This document shows, in pieces, positions 10,920 to 22,979 of a stretch of DNA of 64,000 nt. A model generated the notes under the pieces. That model searched no databases. It was given only the letters and a program-made list of their open reading frames with translations, and was not told the DNA's origin. How positions within the stretch are numbered: position 1 is the first letter of the stretch; every line of letters starts with the position of its first letter. This DNA comes from Mallotus nudiflorus. Its lineage: Eukaryota > Streptophyta > Magnoliopsida > Malpighiales > Euphorbiaceae. Location: positions 2,294,001 through 2,358,000 of the forward strand of contig CANTUR010000793.1 in assembly GCA_947683625.1 (NCBI GenBank), in the 5' to 3' direction. The position numbers and the translations under genes are program-made.

Positions 10920-11230
10920 CACTTATATCCAAGACTACTGGATCCCGAGAGCGAAGCATCACCAGGATGCACAACCGCAGTCACATCATTTAATCCAATA
11001 TTACTGGAGATATACAAGAGCAAATCATCACCAGACCATTGGCCCCAGTAATTTAATAAATATTAATCCAACTATACTGGCAGTGATTGAGAGCAAAGCA
11101 CCACCAGACCTTTGGCCCCAGTAATTATTAAATAATCAAATATTATATTATTGGCGGTGTCTAAAAGCAAAGTATCACCAGACCTTCGACCCAGTATTTA
11201 ATCAAATATAATCAAATATTTTACCAATGC
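10920..11230 (-). repeat. Imperfect 70-80 bp tandem repeats with stem-loop potential in LTR
   Basis: About four copies of a unit in which CTGG-GGTG is followed about 13 bases later by CATCACCAG, so each can fold back on itself. The block recurs in all chromovirus LTRs of this window (19000-19300, 51640-51920, and its tail at 1-100). Confidence 0.7.
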
Positions 11231-12685
11231 ACACACGGTTTTAATGAAACCCTTCAGGTAGCTCATTCTACTGTAGTTTATTTAAAATAAATGAAAATAA
11301 ATAAAACAAGGAAAATTACAATAAATAAAAATAAAATAAATCAATTATAATTTAAATCATGCAACATTATTTAAAGAATACCTACTAGAATCTCGTAAAA
11401 TTAAATTGATAAGAATTTAATATGTTTTAATTTGAAAAACCTGGCATACAAATCAAATATTAACTTCTAAGATGGATGTGCTACTCTGCTACGTCGTGTC
11501 CAACTTCGACTAGTAGACGTGACTGGAGGGGAGACTAAAACACAGAAAATAAAAACGACTATTAGAAAGTAGAAACTTTAACTTCTAGAATTTCTAAGGA
11601 AGACTTTACTCAGAATTCAAAGATTAGGATTAACCCGATGTCACATTTTACGAGAAATTTATCAAAAATTCGATAGAGTCTCCTCTGTAAAACGGATATC
11701 CCTCTACTAAAGTAGAGTCAATCCTGCAAGCAAACACACTTCTAAACTTCACACAAGTTCAACATTTCGGGTTGGCACCCCAAACTACACAATTCCCAAC
11801 TGAGATTCACAACACGTGAATAAAATAAATAATAAATAATAATATTTTAAAATCCTTAAAAAATTCACAAAAATAATTAAAATGCCATAATATAATTTAT
11901 TTAAATCACAAAACACTAAATATAAGTATTTTTCACAACAATAAAAAAAATCTCAAATAATTAATATAATTATATAAAAATCCAATTTTTACAAATATTC
12001 AATATAAAATAGTCATTTTCACATTTAATTATTCAAATAGCTTAATTATATAATAAAAGTAATTTAAAATCTATTTAATTACCAAAATGGTAATTAACAT
12101 ATTATTTGAATATACTTTTCAAAAATTTGTATTAATTAGCTAAAAATAATAAAATAATTTATAAAAATTAATTTAATACCCTATAAAATTCTAAAATCAA
12201 TTAAAACATAGTATTTAACTATATTTTCAACAAAATCATACAATTAACCTATAATTTCAAAAATCACATAAAATTAATAATTCCTTAAAAATTATATAAA
12301 TTATCTAAAAATTATTTTATTAATGCTAAAATTACTAACTTAAATTACTAATACTAATTACTCAAATTTCCAACAAAAAATAATTAAATAACAAAATTAA
12401 CAAAATATAAATAAACTTAAAACACTTAAATAAATTATACAAAATTCCATAAAATTAAATTAACCAACATAAATCATTTTTATATATACCCATAACCAAA
12501 ATCAACGAAAATAATTTAGATCAACTAATATATATATATAAATCAACCCAAAAATTAACCAAATATTAAAATAGAATTATGCATAATTAACTAAATAATA
12601 AAAATTAACCAAAATAAAAAATCAACTTAAAACTAACAAAATCAACTAAGAATCAACCTAAGAAACTCAACTAAACTAACCTAGA

Positions 12686-12960
12686 ACTCACCTAACATAG
12701 AAATCCTAGGACAGGGGAGGGCTGCTGCTTGAACTGGAGCTGTTGCTGCTATTGCTGCTGGTCTTCGTGCTGCTGCTACTGTTGAGACAGCAATGAAAGA
12801 AGAAGAAGATGGTGGGGAGGGCGTGAAGATGGTGGTGCTGCTGGGGAAGGGAAAGCAACATGGGAGAGAGGGCAGGAAAGATGGCGTGAGGGAGATGGGA
12901 AAGAAGAAAGTGGTGGGGTTAGGTTGGTGAGTTTTTGACTAAGTTTTAACACACACACAC
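12686..12960 (-). promoter_or_regulatory. Pyrimidine-rich leader and donor-like site, element 2 3' LTR
   Basis: Reading the minus strand, a TG/TA-rich run is followed by about 250 bases of C/T-rich, GC-richer sequence ending in TTAG and GTGAGT (12686-12691). The island stands out from the surrounding AT-rich LTR and is conserved in the other LTR copies. Confidence 0.45.
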
Positions 12961-13299
12961 ACATATACACCTACTCAGCACACATGTATATACATATAAC
13001 ACAATAATAATAATAACTATAGTTAAAAATAATGCTATGTAAATAATAATAATCAATAATAATAATGCTATATATATAAGAAAATATTAAGATAATTAAA
13101 ATAATAATGTACGTGCATGTAAATAAAAATGGGAAAGAAATAATAATATTAATAGTTCCCAAATAGAATTTTAAATTTAATAATTAAATATAACAATTTA
13201 ATGTAATAATAATAACAACATATGATAAAAATTATTAATAACATTGTAAACCTCGATATTTAATTATATAAAATAATTTTAAAAATTTGGGTTATTATA

Positions 13300-13312
13300 G
13301 TTGTCCCCCCTT
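13300..13312 (-). other. polypurine tract, element 2
   Basis: On the minus strand AAGGGGGGACAAC lies directly before the 3' LTR. It corresponds to the tract at 5713-5727 of element 1. Confidence 0.83.
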
Positions 13313-13363
13313 ATAAAAATTCATCCTTGAATTTCAAAGAAAAGTAAGGAAAGACAAGGTCTA

Positions 13364-13849
13364 TTAATGAAAAAGATAGGGATAGGCAGCTTGCATCTCG
13401 GATTTTGTCTCCCATCTATAGTCTTCTGCCATGTGGTTACTCCAAAGCACTTTTACCATCAAAATCTCCCTAAAGTGAAGTTGATGAACCTGGCGATCCA
13501 TAATTGCCACTGGATACTCCTTATAAGATAGATCTTCGCTGAGCTCCATTGCTTGAGGCTGAAGTATGTGAGAAGGATCAGGAATATATATTCTCAGCAT
13601 AGACACATGGAATACTGGGTGGATTTGAGATAACCTAGGTGGCAACACTAGTCTATAGGCCACTTTTTAAACTTGTGACCATATCTCAAAAGGTCTAATG
13701 TATCTCGGAGCCAACTTATCCTTCTTACTGAACCTTGTAACTCTTTTCATTAGAGATACCTTTAAAAACACCATATCTCCAACTGGAAAGGAAACATCTT
13801 TCCTTCTACGATTAATATAACTCTTCTGCTTGCTAAAAGCTATCCTCAA
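13364..13849 (-). pseudogene. Integrase C-terminus with chromodomain-like tail, element 2
   Basis: Two neighbouring minus-strand frames. The first (13667-13849) holds SFPVGDMVFLKVS and KLAPRYIRPFEI, the GPY/F-type DNA-binding part. The second (13364-13663) holds IHPVFHVSMLRIY and then VKVLWSNHMAEDYRWE, the chromodomain-like tail. A stop near 13664 separates them. Sequence is very close to 5144-5670 of element 1. The long uninterrupted tail frame is the best-preserved part of this element. Confidence 0.85.
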
Positions 13850-13855
13850 CCTCTG

Positions 13856-14720
13856 CTAAATGATAGGAACCTTCTCAGAAGTAATCTGTACTAACTTTGG
13901 ACCTATCGACTGTCTTTCACCAATTTCCCAACATAAAGGTGATATGCACTTCCTACCATACAATGCTTTATATGGAGCCATTTTAATACTTGCATGATAA
14001 CTATTGTTATATGCAAATTCAATTAGTGGGAAGTGGTTATCCCGCTGACCTCTAAAATCCATCACACACATTCTAAGCATATCCTCTAAAATTTGAATGG
14101 TCCTTTCAGACTGACCATCAGTTTGAGGATGGAATGCTGTATTGAAGTCTAACCTTATACCCAAGGCTTTATGTAACTCTTGCTAAAAAATTGATGTAAA
14201 AGTGGCTCCTCTGTTAGATATTATGCTCATTGAAACTCCATGAAGACAAACAATTATGCTGACATACAACCTTGCCAACCTATTAGTGGAGTATGTCTTC
14301 TTTACTGGTAGAAATGAGTTGACTTAGTTAACCTGTCAATTATCACCCAAATTGCATTAAATCCATTAGTCATTTGAGGAAAACCAGTTATAAAATCCAC
14401 GACAATCATATCCCACTTCCACTTTAGGATAGGCATGGGCTGTAATAATCCTGAGGACCTCTGATGCTCTAGTTTCACCTACTGACATGTGAGACACCTG
14501 GATACAAATTCTGTAACATCCTTCTTTATTCCACTCCACTAGTATGTATCCTTTAAATTATGATACATCTTGGTAGAACTTGGATGTAACTATAAGCAGA
14601 AAAATGTGCCTCTTCCAAGATCTCTTTCCTCAGATCATCAACGTCTAACACACACAATCGAGTACCTAAGCGTAGAACACCCTCATTATCAATCACGAAC
14701 TCTTTAGATTAACCTCATTG
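13856..14720 (-). pseudogene. Integrase zinc finger and core, element 2, broken
   Basis: The core is readable in 13856-14164, with LDFNTAFHPQTDGQSERTIQ (catalytic glutamate in SER) and IEFAYNNSYHASIKMAPYKALYGR. Upstream, 14165-14450 holds the two catalytic aspartate blocks in shifted or interrupted frames, and 14480-14700 the zinc-binding segment, also interrupted. Homology to 4296-5143 of element 1 is clear throughout. No single frame spans the domain. Confidence 0.82.
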
Positions 14721-14792
14721 CACCTCAAACATAATTCTCTATAGTTGTAGGTCCCTTCTTTGAGCTGCCTTAACTCTATCCAAGTACATTGA

Positions 14793-16000
14793 TCAAACTC
14801 TAAATTGAGCTATAAGGCATTTCTTAGTCATTTTCCACTGTAAACCTTGATCAATTAGCTCATGAAACTCCTGAATAATCAGGCTCCTCTTAGTACTGAT
14901 ATGGGCAAGACTGCCTGCTGATTTTCTCCTTAACGCATCTGCTACTACATTCACCTTGCGTAGATGGTAAAGAATCGAACAATCATAGTCCTTTAGAAGT
15001 TTCATCCATCTTCTTTGCCTTAGGTTCAAATCGCTCTTCTTGAAGATATACTTTAAGCTCTTATGGTTAGTGTATATTTCACAAGTGACTTTGTATAGGT
15101 AATGCCTCCAAATCTTCAGTGCGAATACAACTGTTGCCATCTCCAGATCGTGAGTGGGATAATTTTGCTTGCGCTTCTTCAACTGCCTTAAAGCATAAGC
15201 AACCACTGTGCCATTCTACATTATCACATAACCTAATCCTACACGAGAAGCATCAAAATACATTGTGTACCCATCATCACCAGAAGGCAAAGTCAGCATT
15301 GGAGTCGAAGTCAATAAATCCTTAAGCAACTAGAAATGCTCCTCACATCTATCAGTCCATAAAAACTTAACATTCTTCTAGGTCAGTTTGGTTAAAAGGC
15401 ACGATAATTTTAGAGAAGTCCTTCATAAATCTCCTATAATAGCCTATTAGACCAAGGAAACTCCTCACCTTTATGACCGTTGTGGGTCTTGGCCACTCAG
15501 TGATTGCCTCTATCTTCTTGGGATCTACTTAAATGCAATCCTTAGATACCATATGGCCTAAGAATGCCACTTGGTCTAATCAAAATTCATATTTTGAAAA
15601 CTTGGCATACAACTGGTGCTCTCTCAAAGTCTATATCACCAATTTTAAATGAATCGCATGCTCTGCCTTATTCTTGGATTAGACCAAAATTTTATCAATA
15701 AATATGATAAAAAATTAGTCTAAGAATGGCCTAAACACCTTATTCATAAAGTCTATAAAGGCTGCTGAGGCATTAGTCAACCCAAAGGACATCACTAGGA
15801 ACTCATAGTGGCATACTGACTTGGGTACATCCTCACTTCTAATATTTAACTAATGATACCTAAATCTCAAATCAATATTAGAGAAATACCGAGCTCCTTG
15901 CAACTGATCAAACAAATCATTAATCCTGGGGAGTGGATACTTGTTCTTAATGGTAACTTTATTCAACTATCTGTAGTTAATAAAGAGTTAAAGACTACCA
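14793..16000 (-). pseudogene. Reverse transcriptase and RNase H, element 2, broken
   Basis: RNase H is open at 14793-15206 with HDLEMATVVFALKIWRHYLY, NHKSLKYIF (the family has TDHKSLKYIF, so an active-site aspartate is now asparagine) and a decayed ADALRRK tail. Upstream, the polymerase (15400-16000) is interrupted by stops. The active-site block near 15690-15705 reads F-I-D-K, where the family has F-I-D-D, so the second catalytic aspartate is lost, as in element 1 but by a different change. Confidence 0.87.
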
Positions 16001-16800
16001 TTATTCTTTTTCACAAAAAGAATTGGAGTACCCCAAGGAGATGTACTAGGCCGAATAAAACCCTTATCCAATAATTCTTGTAATTGCTCTTTAAGCTCCT
16101 TCAGCTCTACAGGTGCCATCCTATAAGGTGGCATAGAGATATGATTTGTACTAGGCATAACATCAATACAAAATTCTATCTCTCTATCTAGCGGTAATCT
16201 AGGTAACTCCTTTGGAAAAACATATAAGGATTCATATACCATTGGTACCCTTTTCATTGATCCCATTTCAGCTTGAACATCTCTAACTACAACTAGATAG
16301 CCTTGGCACCCTCTACTAAGCATCTTCTTAGCTATAATAGCAGAAATAAGATTATGAGGTATGGAACTCTCACTGCCTCTGAATCTGAATTCGTCTTCAC
16401 TTGAAATTTTGAAAATTACTTCTTTCACTTGATAGTCCATAAAAGCATAATACTGGGATACCTAATCCATTCTTAGAATCACATCAAACTTAATCACATA
16501 TAGAAGGACCAAGTCTGCCAATAACTCTCTACCTTCAACTAACATAGGACAAGATGGAAAGAAGATGTTTGTCTTTAACTCATCACTAAGCGGAGTCAAA
16601 ATAGACAAAGAAAAACTCATCTTAGAAGGAAGACAAGCCACTTTTGAAGTAAAAAAAGGAGATATAAAAGAATACATAGCACCTTACTCAAATAGGACTA
16701 TAGCCTCAGCCTTAGAGCAACATACGAGAATAATACCTGCTACCATAGCATTGGATGCCTGCGCATCCTGAGGAGTCAAAGTAAAAACCCTAGACTATCT
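15988..16800 (-). pseudogene. Protease and start of reverse transcriptase, element 2
   Basis: Minus-strand frames 16462-16677 and 15988-16440. The protease start near 16680-16690 reads L-F-E-stop-G-A, where the family has an aspartate, so the catalytic residue is gone. The second block reads DVILRMD. The frame then runs through EEFRF-like and PHNLISAIIAKKMLSRG linker sequence, LPRLPLDREIEFCIDVMP and GFIRPSTSPWGTPILFVKK, the first RT block. In this copy the linker is open where element 1 has stops, confirming that both derive from one polyprotein. Confidence 0.87.
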
Positions 16801-18153
16801 ACATTTTGGCTACTGTGAGGTGAATGACTGAGTCTGTCCTCTACCTTGGCCTTATTGACTTGTAAACTGTATTAGTTACTGCTGAAGGTACATGGGTGCC
16901 TGATACTACTAAGGTACCTACTGCAAGGGTTGGACAACAAAAGGTGAAGATCATTGAGCAAAGGATGGTTGGAATCCATAATTCAGACAAGCTTTAGCAA
17001 AGTATCCAAACTGACCACATCTGAAACATGCTCCTGGCATCCAATGACAAGGTCCCTGGTGCACTCACCCACATGTGGCACACGCACTAGCTCCATACCT
17101 AAAAATGCCATGTTTAGAGCTCTATCCACTATTGCTGCTAGCACTACTTCCAAATCTAGTAGCCTTACTACTCTTGTAATCTCGAGCAAGGCGGTGCTTA
17201 CCAGTCCGATGTGCTCTGAACTGTTTGCTTTGTTGAGAAGGACCTGCTGAATGAGCACTTGTGCTACCTATTTGAAACACTGGCTAATGCACCCTTTGAA
17301 CATGTCTGACAATTCCGCTATCATAAGGGTTAGGTATGGTGCCGTGTTGGATATGCCTCCGCTCTAGTTGTCTCGCCTCCTCTATAACACTCTCCAGACT
17401 TTAACCCTCTGGTCGAATGACGATATAAGCTGGGCCTAACCCAATCATATATAGCTTAATTGCTCTAGGAACATCTTGCCTCACATCCTCAATATGTCTC
17501 ATCAATTTGTAGAACTCTCGAGTGTAGTCCTCAACTGATCGATCTCTCTTGTCGATATTAAGCAACTGCCATATATAGTTCTCTCTCATACATAAAGGAT
17601 AGAAGAATCTCACAAACTACTCTTGAAATCCCAACCAAGTCATCATTATTATGAAGGGCTGAATGGACTACATAAACCAGTCTTGAGCTACCGCTAAGAT
17701 GAATAACTCCACGATCATGATCCTTTGATAAACAGAATACCTAGATATGGTCTTGGACTCAGTGGTGTTAATAAAAACCAATACGTCTCCATTAACATCA
17801 AAATAAACTCGTCCTACTCTGGAGTATAATAATGCCACATTTGCATTAGACATCCCCTGATTCTATCACTGAAGCATCTGCTGCACTATAGGCATTGCCT
17901 AATTAAGAGTTTCCAAGCCCTAATTAATACCCACCATACCAACTACAAAATTTATAAGATTCTCTACTGGAATTTGGGGCTCTACCTGAGGCTGATCATG
18001 CCTCTGAGCTTCTACTACTCTAGCTCTGCCCCTACCTCTACCTCTACCCCTACCTCTAGGTCTAGGGCCAGGAGGGAGAATCTCATCCTGAAATGATCGT
18101 TCATCATCATCAAGCTCTGCATCAGCAGCAGGGGCATTCAAATCACGCCTCAT
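16801..18153 (-). pseudogene. gag: gag, element 2, broken
   Basis: The start is chosen at the ATG at 18151-18153 (M-R-R-D-L-N-A), which matches the gag start of element 1; a longer reading to 18165 would need a TTG start. The N-terminal frame (17920-18153) has acidic residues and then an Arg-Gly repeat tract (RPRGRGRGRGRGRARV). The capsid core is readable at 17401-17613 (DRSVEDYTREFYKLMRHIEDV). A zinc-knuckle and Ser/Gly-rich region lies about 16850-17250 in shifted frames. Stops and frameshifts separate these pieces. Confidence 0.83.
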
Positions 18154-18318
18154 TTGAAAAGACAAGAAAACTCAAATTCAAACCCAAACAAGAACACAGA
18201 CACAGACATATAATCCTAAGGATAAGAAAATCTATAAATAATAAATAATAACCTAAGTACCACAGTAATATGAGAAAAGACAGACATTGGCAATCAAAAA
18301 CATGAAAAATGAGCTAAA

Positions 18319-18330
18319 GCTCTGATACCA
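18319..18330 (-). other. primer-binding site (initiator Met tRNA type), element 2
   Basis: On the minus strand TGGTATCAGAGC stands four bases after the 5' LTR end. It is an exact match to the usual plant initiator-methionine tRNA site. Confidence 0.92.
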
Positions 18331-18999
18331 ACTTTGTCACGACCTGAACCTAGGGGCACGTGACTGACACTAGGGAATGGGAAAGCTTAAAACTACCAAA
18401 ACCCATAGTAAGACTTAAAAGAAAAATGTGGAATATTATACTTTAAAACCTTACAATAAAATAATTTAATCATGATGCACATTATCAAACTGATTTTTCT
18501 CAATTTAAACAAACCATGCCATTGTCATGTATAAATAAACATCATTAGTTATACAAAATATTATCTCAATACATTACTCGTAAATGCATAATATTCAAAC
18601 TGAAATATGCAATTATACAGTTCTCTACTGTGGTACACAGATACTAATACAAACACAACTATATACACCTACATAAGATAGTCGGTGAGGAAGCTACTCG
18701 ACGTAGAGAAGTAGGACTAATAGAAGACTCCCAAACTCCTAAAAAAAATAAATTGAGGGGAGTTAGACCTCACTGAGTAAACTAATAAAAGAAATGAATG
18801 CGGTTTGAAAATCTTCTTTAAAATAGATTTTTATGAAAAATATAATATATTTATAATTTATTCAATTCATTTGATATACATATAGAAATTCATTTTTTTA
18901 AAAGGAAAGAAATAAATATTTAAAAATTTTTAAAAAATTTTAGTATAAAAACTAGGTAGAACCCGAGTCCTCAATTTTAAAAGTCATTTGGCTTGCTTA

Positions 19000-19300
19000 T
19001 ATCCAAGACTGCTGGATCCAGAGCGCAAAGTATCACCAGGATGCACAACTGTAGTCATATCAGTTAATCCAATATCACAGGCGGTGTCCGAGAGTAAAAC
19101 ATCACCAGACCATTGGCCCCAGTGATTTAATAAATATTAATCTAACTATACTGGTGGTGTCTAAGAGCAAAGCATCACCAGACCTTTGGCCCTAATAATT
19201 ATTAAATAATCAAATATTATATTACTAGCGGTGTCTAAGAGCAAAGCATCACTAGACCTTTGGCCCCAGAATTTAATCAAATATAATAAAATATTTTACC
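19000..19300 (-). repeat. Hairpin-like tandem repeats in 5' LTR of element 2
   Basis: Copies spaced 71-78 bp (GGTGTC-type starts near 19083, 19155, 19232). Each holds CTGG-GGTG and CATCACCAG arms, as at 10920-11230. Confidence 0.7.
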
Positions 19301-20769
19301 AATGCGCATAGGGTCATGATGAAACTCATCAGGTAGCCCGTTCTACTATAGTTTATTTAAAATAAATGAAAATTAATAAAACAAGGAAAATTACAACAAA
19401 TAAAAATAAAATTAATCAACTATAATTTAAATCATGCAACATTATTTAAAGAATATCGACTAGAATCTTGTAAATTTAAATTAATTAGAATTTAATATGT
19501 TTTAATTAAAAAAACCCGACATACAAATCAAATATTAATTTACAAGATGGATGCGCTCCTTTGCTACGTCGTGTCTGACCTCGACTAGTAGACTCGACCG
19601 GAGGGGCGACGAAAACACAGAAAATAAAAATGACTATTAGAAAGTAGAAACCTTAACTTTTAAAATTTCTAAGGAAGACTTGACTCAGAATTCAAAAATT
19701 AGGATTGACTCAATGTCACATTTTATGAGAAATTTATAAAAAATTTGGCAGAGTCTCCTCTGTAAAACGGACATCCCTTTATTGAAGTAGAGTCAATCTT
19801 GTAAGCAAACATACTTCTAAACTTCACACAAGCTCAACACCTTAGGTTGGGACCCCGAACTGCACAATTCCCAATCGAGGTTCACAACATGCAAATAAAA
19901 TAAATAATAAATAATAATATTTTAAAATCCTTAAAAAAATCACAAAAATAATTAAAATGCCACAATATAATTTTTTTTAAATCACAAAACACTAAATATA
20001 AGTATTTTTCACAGCAATTAAAAAAATTCTCAAATATTTAACATAATTATATGAAAATCCAATTTTTACAAATATTCAATATAAAATAGTCATTTTCACA
20101 TTTAATTATTCAAATAGCTTAATTATATAATAAAAGTAATTTAAAATCTATTTAATTACCAAAATGGTAATTAACATATTATTTGAATATACTTTTTGAA
20201 AATTTGTATTAATTAGCTAAAAATAATAAAATAATTTATAAAAATTAATTTAATACCCTATAAAATTCTAAAATCAATTAAAACATAGTATTTAACTATA
20301 TCTTCAACAAAATCATACAATTAACCTATAATTTCAAAAATCACATAAAAATAATTATTCCTTAAAAATTATATAAATTCACTAAAAATTATTTTATTAA
20401 TACTAAAATTACTAACTTAAATTACTAACACTAATTACTCAAATTTCCAACAAAAAAAATTAATTAACAAAATATACATAAACTTAAAACACCTAAATAA
20501 ATTATACAAAATTCTATAAAATTAAATTAACTAACATAAATCATTTTTATTTATACCCATAACCAAAATCAACCAAAATAATTTAGATCAACTAATATAT
20601 ATATATAAAGCAACACAAAAATTAACCAAATATTAAAATAGATTTCTACATAATTAAGTAAATAATAAAAATTAACTAAAATAAAAAATCAACTCAAAAT
20701 TAACAAAATCAACTAACAACCTAAATCAACTAAGAATCAACCTAAGAAACTCAACTAAACTAACCTAAA

Positions 20770-21080
20770 ACTCACATAACATAGAAATCCTAGGACATGG
20801 GAGGGCTGCTGGTTGAATCGGAGTTGTTGCTGCTGGTCTTTGTGCTGCTATTGCTATCTTTGTGCTGCTGCTGCTATTGAGACAACAAGGAAAGAAGAAG
20901 AAGATGGTGGGGAGGGTGTGAAGATGGTGGTGCTGTTGGGGAAGGGAAAGCAATGTGGGAGAGAGGGCAGGAAGGATGGTGTGAGGGAGATGGGAAAAAA
21001 GAAAGTGGTGGGGTTAGGTTGGTGAGTTTTTGACTAAGTTTTAACACACACACACACACAGACATATATATATATACCCA
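20770..21080 (-). promoter_or_regulatory. TATA-like run, pyrimidine-rich leader and donor-like site, element 2 5' LTR
   Basis: Minus strand: a TATATATA run (21063-21077), a TG repeat, then about 270 bases of C/T-rich leader ending at GTGAGT (20770-20775). The last leader base before it is T rather than the G of other copies. If spliced to the site just before gag (about 18154) the intron would be about 2.6 kb and remove the primer-binding site from the mRNA; this is inference. Confidence 0.45.
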
Positions 21081-21408
21081 CTCAACACACATGTATATAC
21101 ATATAACACAATAATAATAATAACTCTAGTTAAAAATAATGCTATGTAAATAATAATAATCAATAATAATAATGCTATGTATATAAAAAACCATTATGAC
21201 AATTAAAATAATAATGTATGTGCATGTAAATAAAAATACGATAGAAATAATAATATTAACAGTTGCCAAATAGAATTTTAAATTTAGTAGTTAAATATAA
21301 CAATTTAATGTAATAATAATAACAACATACGATAAAAATTATTAATAACGTTGTAAATCTCGATATTTAATTATATAAAATAATTTTAAAAAAATTCGGG
21401 TTATAACA

Positions 21409-22374
21409 TAAAGATACAAAATGGGTGATGCCAGTGAAAGTCCTAGCTATTTAATTTTCTTTTTTTTTCTTGCATGATCATTTTGTTGATTTCTTGTATG
21501 CCTATTGTTGATGCCAACAGTTCTGACTTAACATTATTTGGATCACGATCCCTTTTTTCTTATTACAGGAAAATAGAGGGAATGAAAGGGAATTATTGGA
21601 AGCGCTTATGGATGGCACAAGTGCTCTTATAACCCTTCACCAAGCCATGAGAAATAGGAGTTGTCGTTTGGTGCCTCTCGGGAAATCATTATGATAGATG
21701 TCAGCAGGAGCAAACTCATTTATTTAAAGGCATCTCTGTATTTCTCGAATGCTGAGCAGGGCCAACTTCACTAGTTTAATACAATACTTCCAAGAAATAT
21801 GTACCATTTTGGATCAACCATTACACATACATGTAAGAACAATATATATATCACACAAACACATAAGAACATTATGAAATATAATGATGCATGGGCATGG
21901 CATAATGCATGAACATATTAATTATAATAAATAAAAAAATAACATTGCTTTCTATATCACACGTGGTAAATATTATGATGCAAGACCATGGTAAAGATGA
22001 TGTACTAATTATGGCTTAATTACATGTCATGATGCAATCATAGAAAATTAAACACACGTGCCATGATAATTTCTAAGCATACCATCCAAATTATGTCAAA
22101 TGAAAAATGAAATTTAACAACAAAAATAATAAAAATAAAAAGAGTAGAGATTAGAGAGGCAAATGCTTGAGTAGCCTCCTCCTCTTTCAAATTGTTTTTA
22201 TTTTTTGAAATATGGGGCCATTATTTTAAGAAAATTTATATTTACAATGAAAAATGACTTGAAAAATTTATAAAAGGAATACAAGGGAAAGATTTGAAAA
22301 GATAAACAAAAGGAATAAAAGTAAACAATATTTCTTAAATGAATAATGGAAGTTAAAAACTACTAAAAAAGTCA
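21409..22374. repeat. Dispersed repeat at 21480-21700, with AT-rich flanks
   Basis: The sequence around 21500-21650 (GTTGATGC block, then GGATCACGATCC, then ATGGCA-AAGTGC-CTTA) is found inverted at 47555-47690. Both look like pieces of one unidentified repeat; no protein domain was seen. The remainder to 22374 is AT-rich without recognised features. Confidence 0.5.
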
Positions 22375-22532
22375 AATTTATGGTGATTAATTGGTCAAAT
22401 TAGAGTTTTTAATTTATGATGTGTACAATTCATCAATTTAGACTTCAAGATGTAAATCTTGTACCATGGATAAATTCAATGTACATCATAAATTATTGAC
22501 TCATTATCATCCCAATAATCATCACAAATAAT
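22375..22532. mobile_element. MITE-like imperfect inverted repeat
   Basis: The left arm (ATGGTGATTAATTGG then AATTTATGATGTG-TACA) is mirrored by the right arm (TGTACATCATAAATTATTGA then CCAATAATCATCACA). The pair encloses about 45 bases. No target duplication could be fixed by eye. Confidence 0.5.
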
Positions 22533-22979
22533 TTAGAAAAAAAAAATTAAAATAAAAAAATTATAATAAATTTCATATTGATATTGTATGTATTAACAAT
22601 AATACATAACTTTCAATGTAAATTATTATAATATTAAATAAATATAGTTTATATATATATATATATATGATAAAACTATATAATTTTATGATGTAAATGA
22701 ATATCAACGTTAACATTAGTATCGAGTTAATATAAATTTTTTGAAGGGAATGAGTGAATATAATGTTAAATATGAAATAATATAGTAGTAGTAAAAATTA
22801 TATAATATCAATTTAGTATTAATAAATAAAATTTAAAAAATTAAATATAATAAAATATATTAATAATAAAGTTAATAATTTTATATAAATTAACATTACA
22901 TAAATATAATTGAATTTATTAATGTAGTTCAAAACTACATAGTTTAGTGTTTTGGTACACAATAAATATAAAGATATCT
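22533..22979. other. AT-rich sequence, no gene seen
   Basis: Very A/T-rich DNA with a short TA run near 22652-22668. No feature recognised. Confidence 0.6.

Larger units (their letters stand above)
10262..13299 (-). repeat. 3' LTR of element 2
   Basis: 3038 bp. On the minus strand it starts TATAATAACCC, where TG would be expected (a G-to-A change), and ends GTCGTGACA. In order from its start it holds an AT-rich lead-in, TATA/TG-rich run, pyrimidine-rich leader with donor-like GTGAGT (12686-12691), a long AT-rich body and a tandem hairpin-like block at 10920-11230. It closely resembles 18335-21408 and the solo LTR at 49184-52591. Confidence 0.93.
10262..21408 (-). mobile_element. Complete Ty3/gypsy chromovirus (Tekay/Del-like), element 2, dead
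   Basis: A structurally complete element of 11,147 bp on the minus strand with two LTRs (10262-13299 and 18335-21408), a primer-binding site, a polypurine tract and a gag-pol interior of about 5 kb. It is flanked by a perfect 5-bp target duplication TAAAG at 10257-10261 and 21409-21413. The interior corresponds domain by domain to element 1, but the LTR start differs (TRTAATAACCC-type against TGTAACACCC), so the two are related subfamilies. Stops and frameshifts are scattered through all domains and active-site residues are changed. LTRs look roughly 90 percent alike by eye, indicating an old insertion. Confidence 0.95.
18335..21408 (-). repeat. 5' LTR of element 2
   Basis: 3074 bp, minus strand, starting TGTTATAACCC and ending AGGTCGTGACA. 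Its layout repeats that of 10262-13299. Small indels and many transitions separate the two LTRs. Confidence 0.93.

Noticed and set aside
20765..21092. Open frames on both strands in the LTR leader (also 12776-12970)
   Set aside because: Low-complexity pyrimidine-rich LTR sequence; no domain or conserved start.
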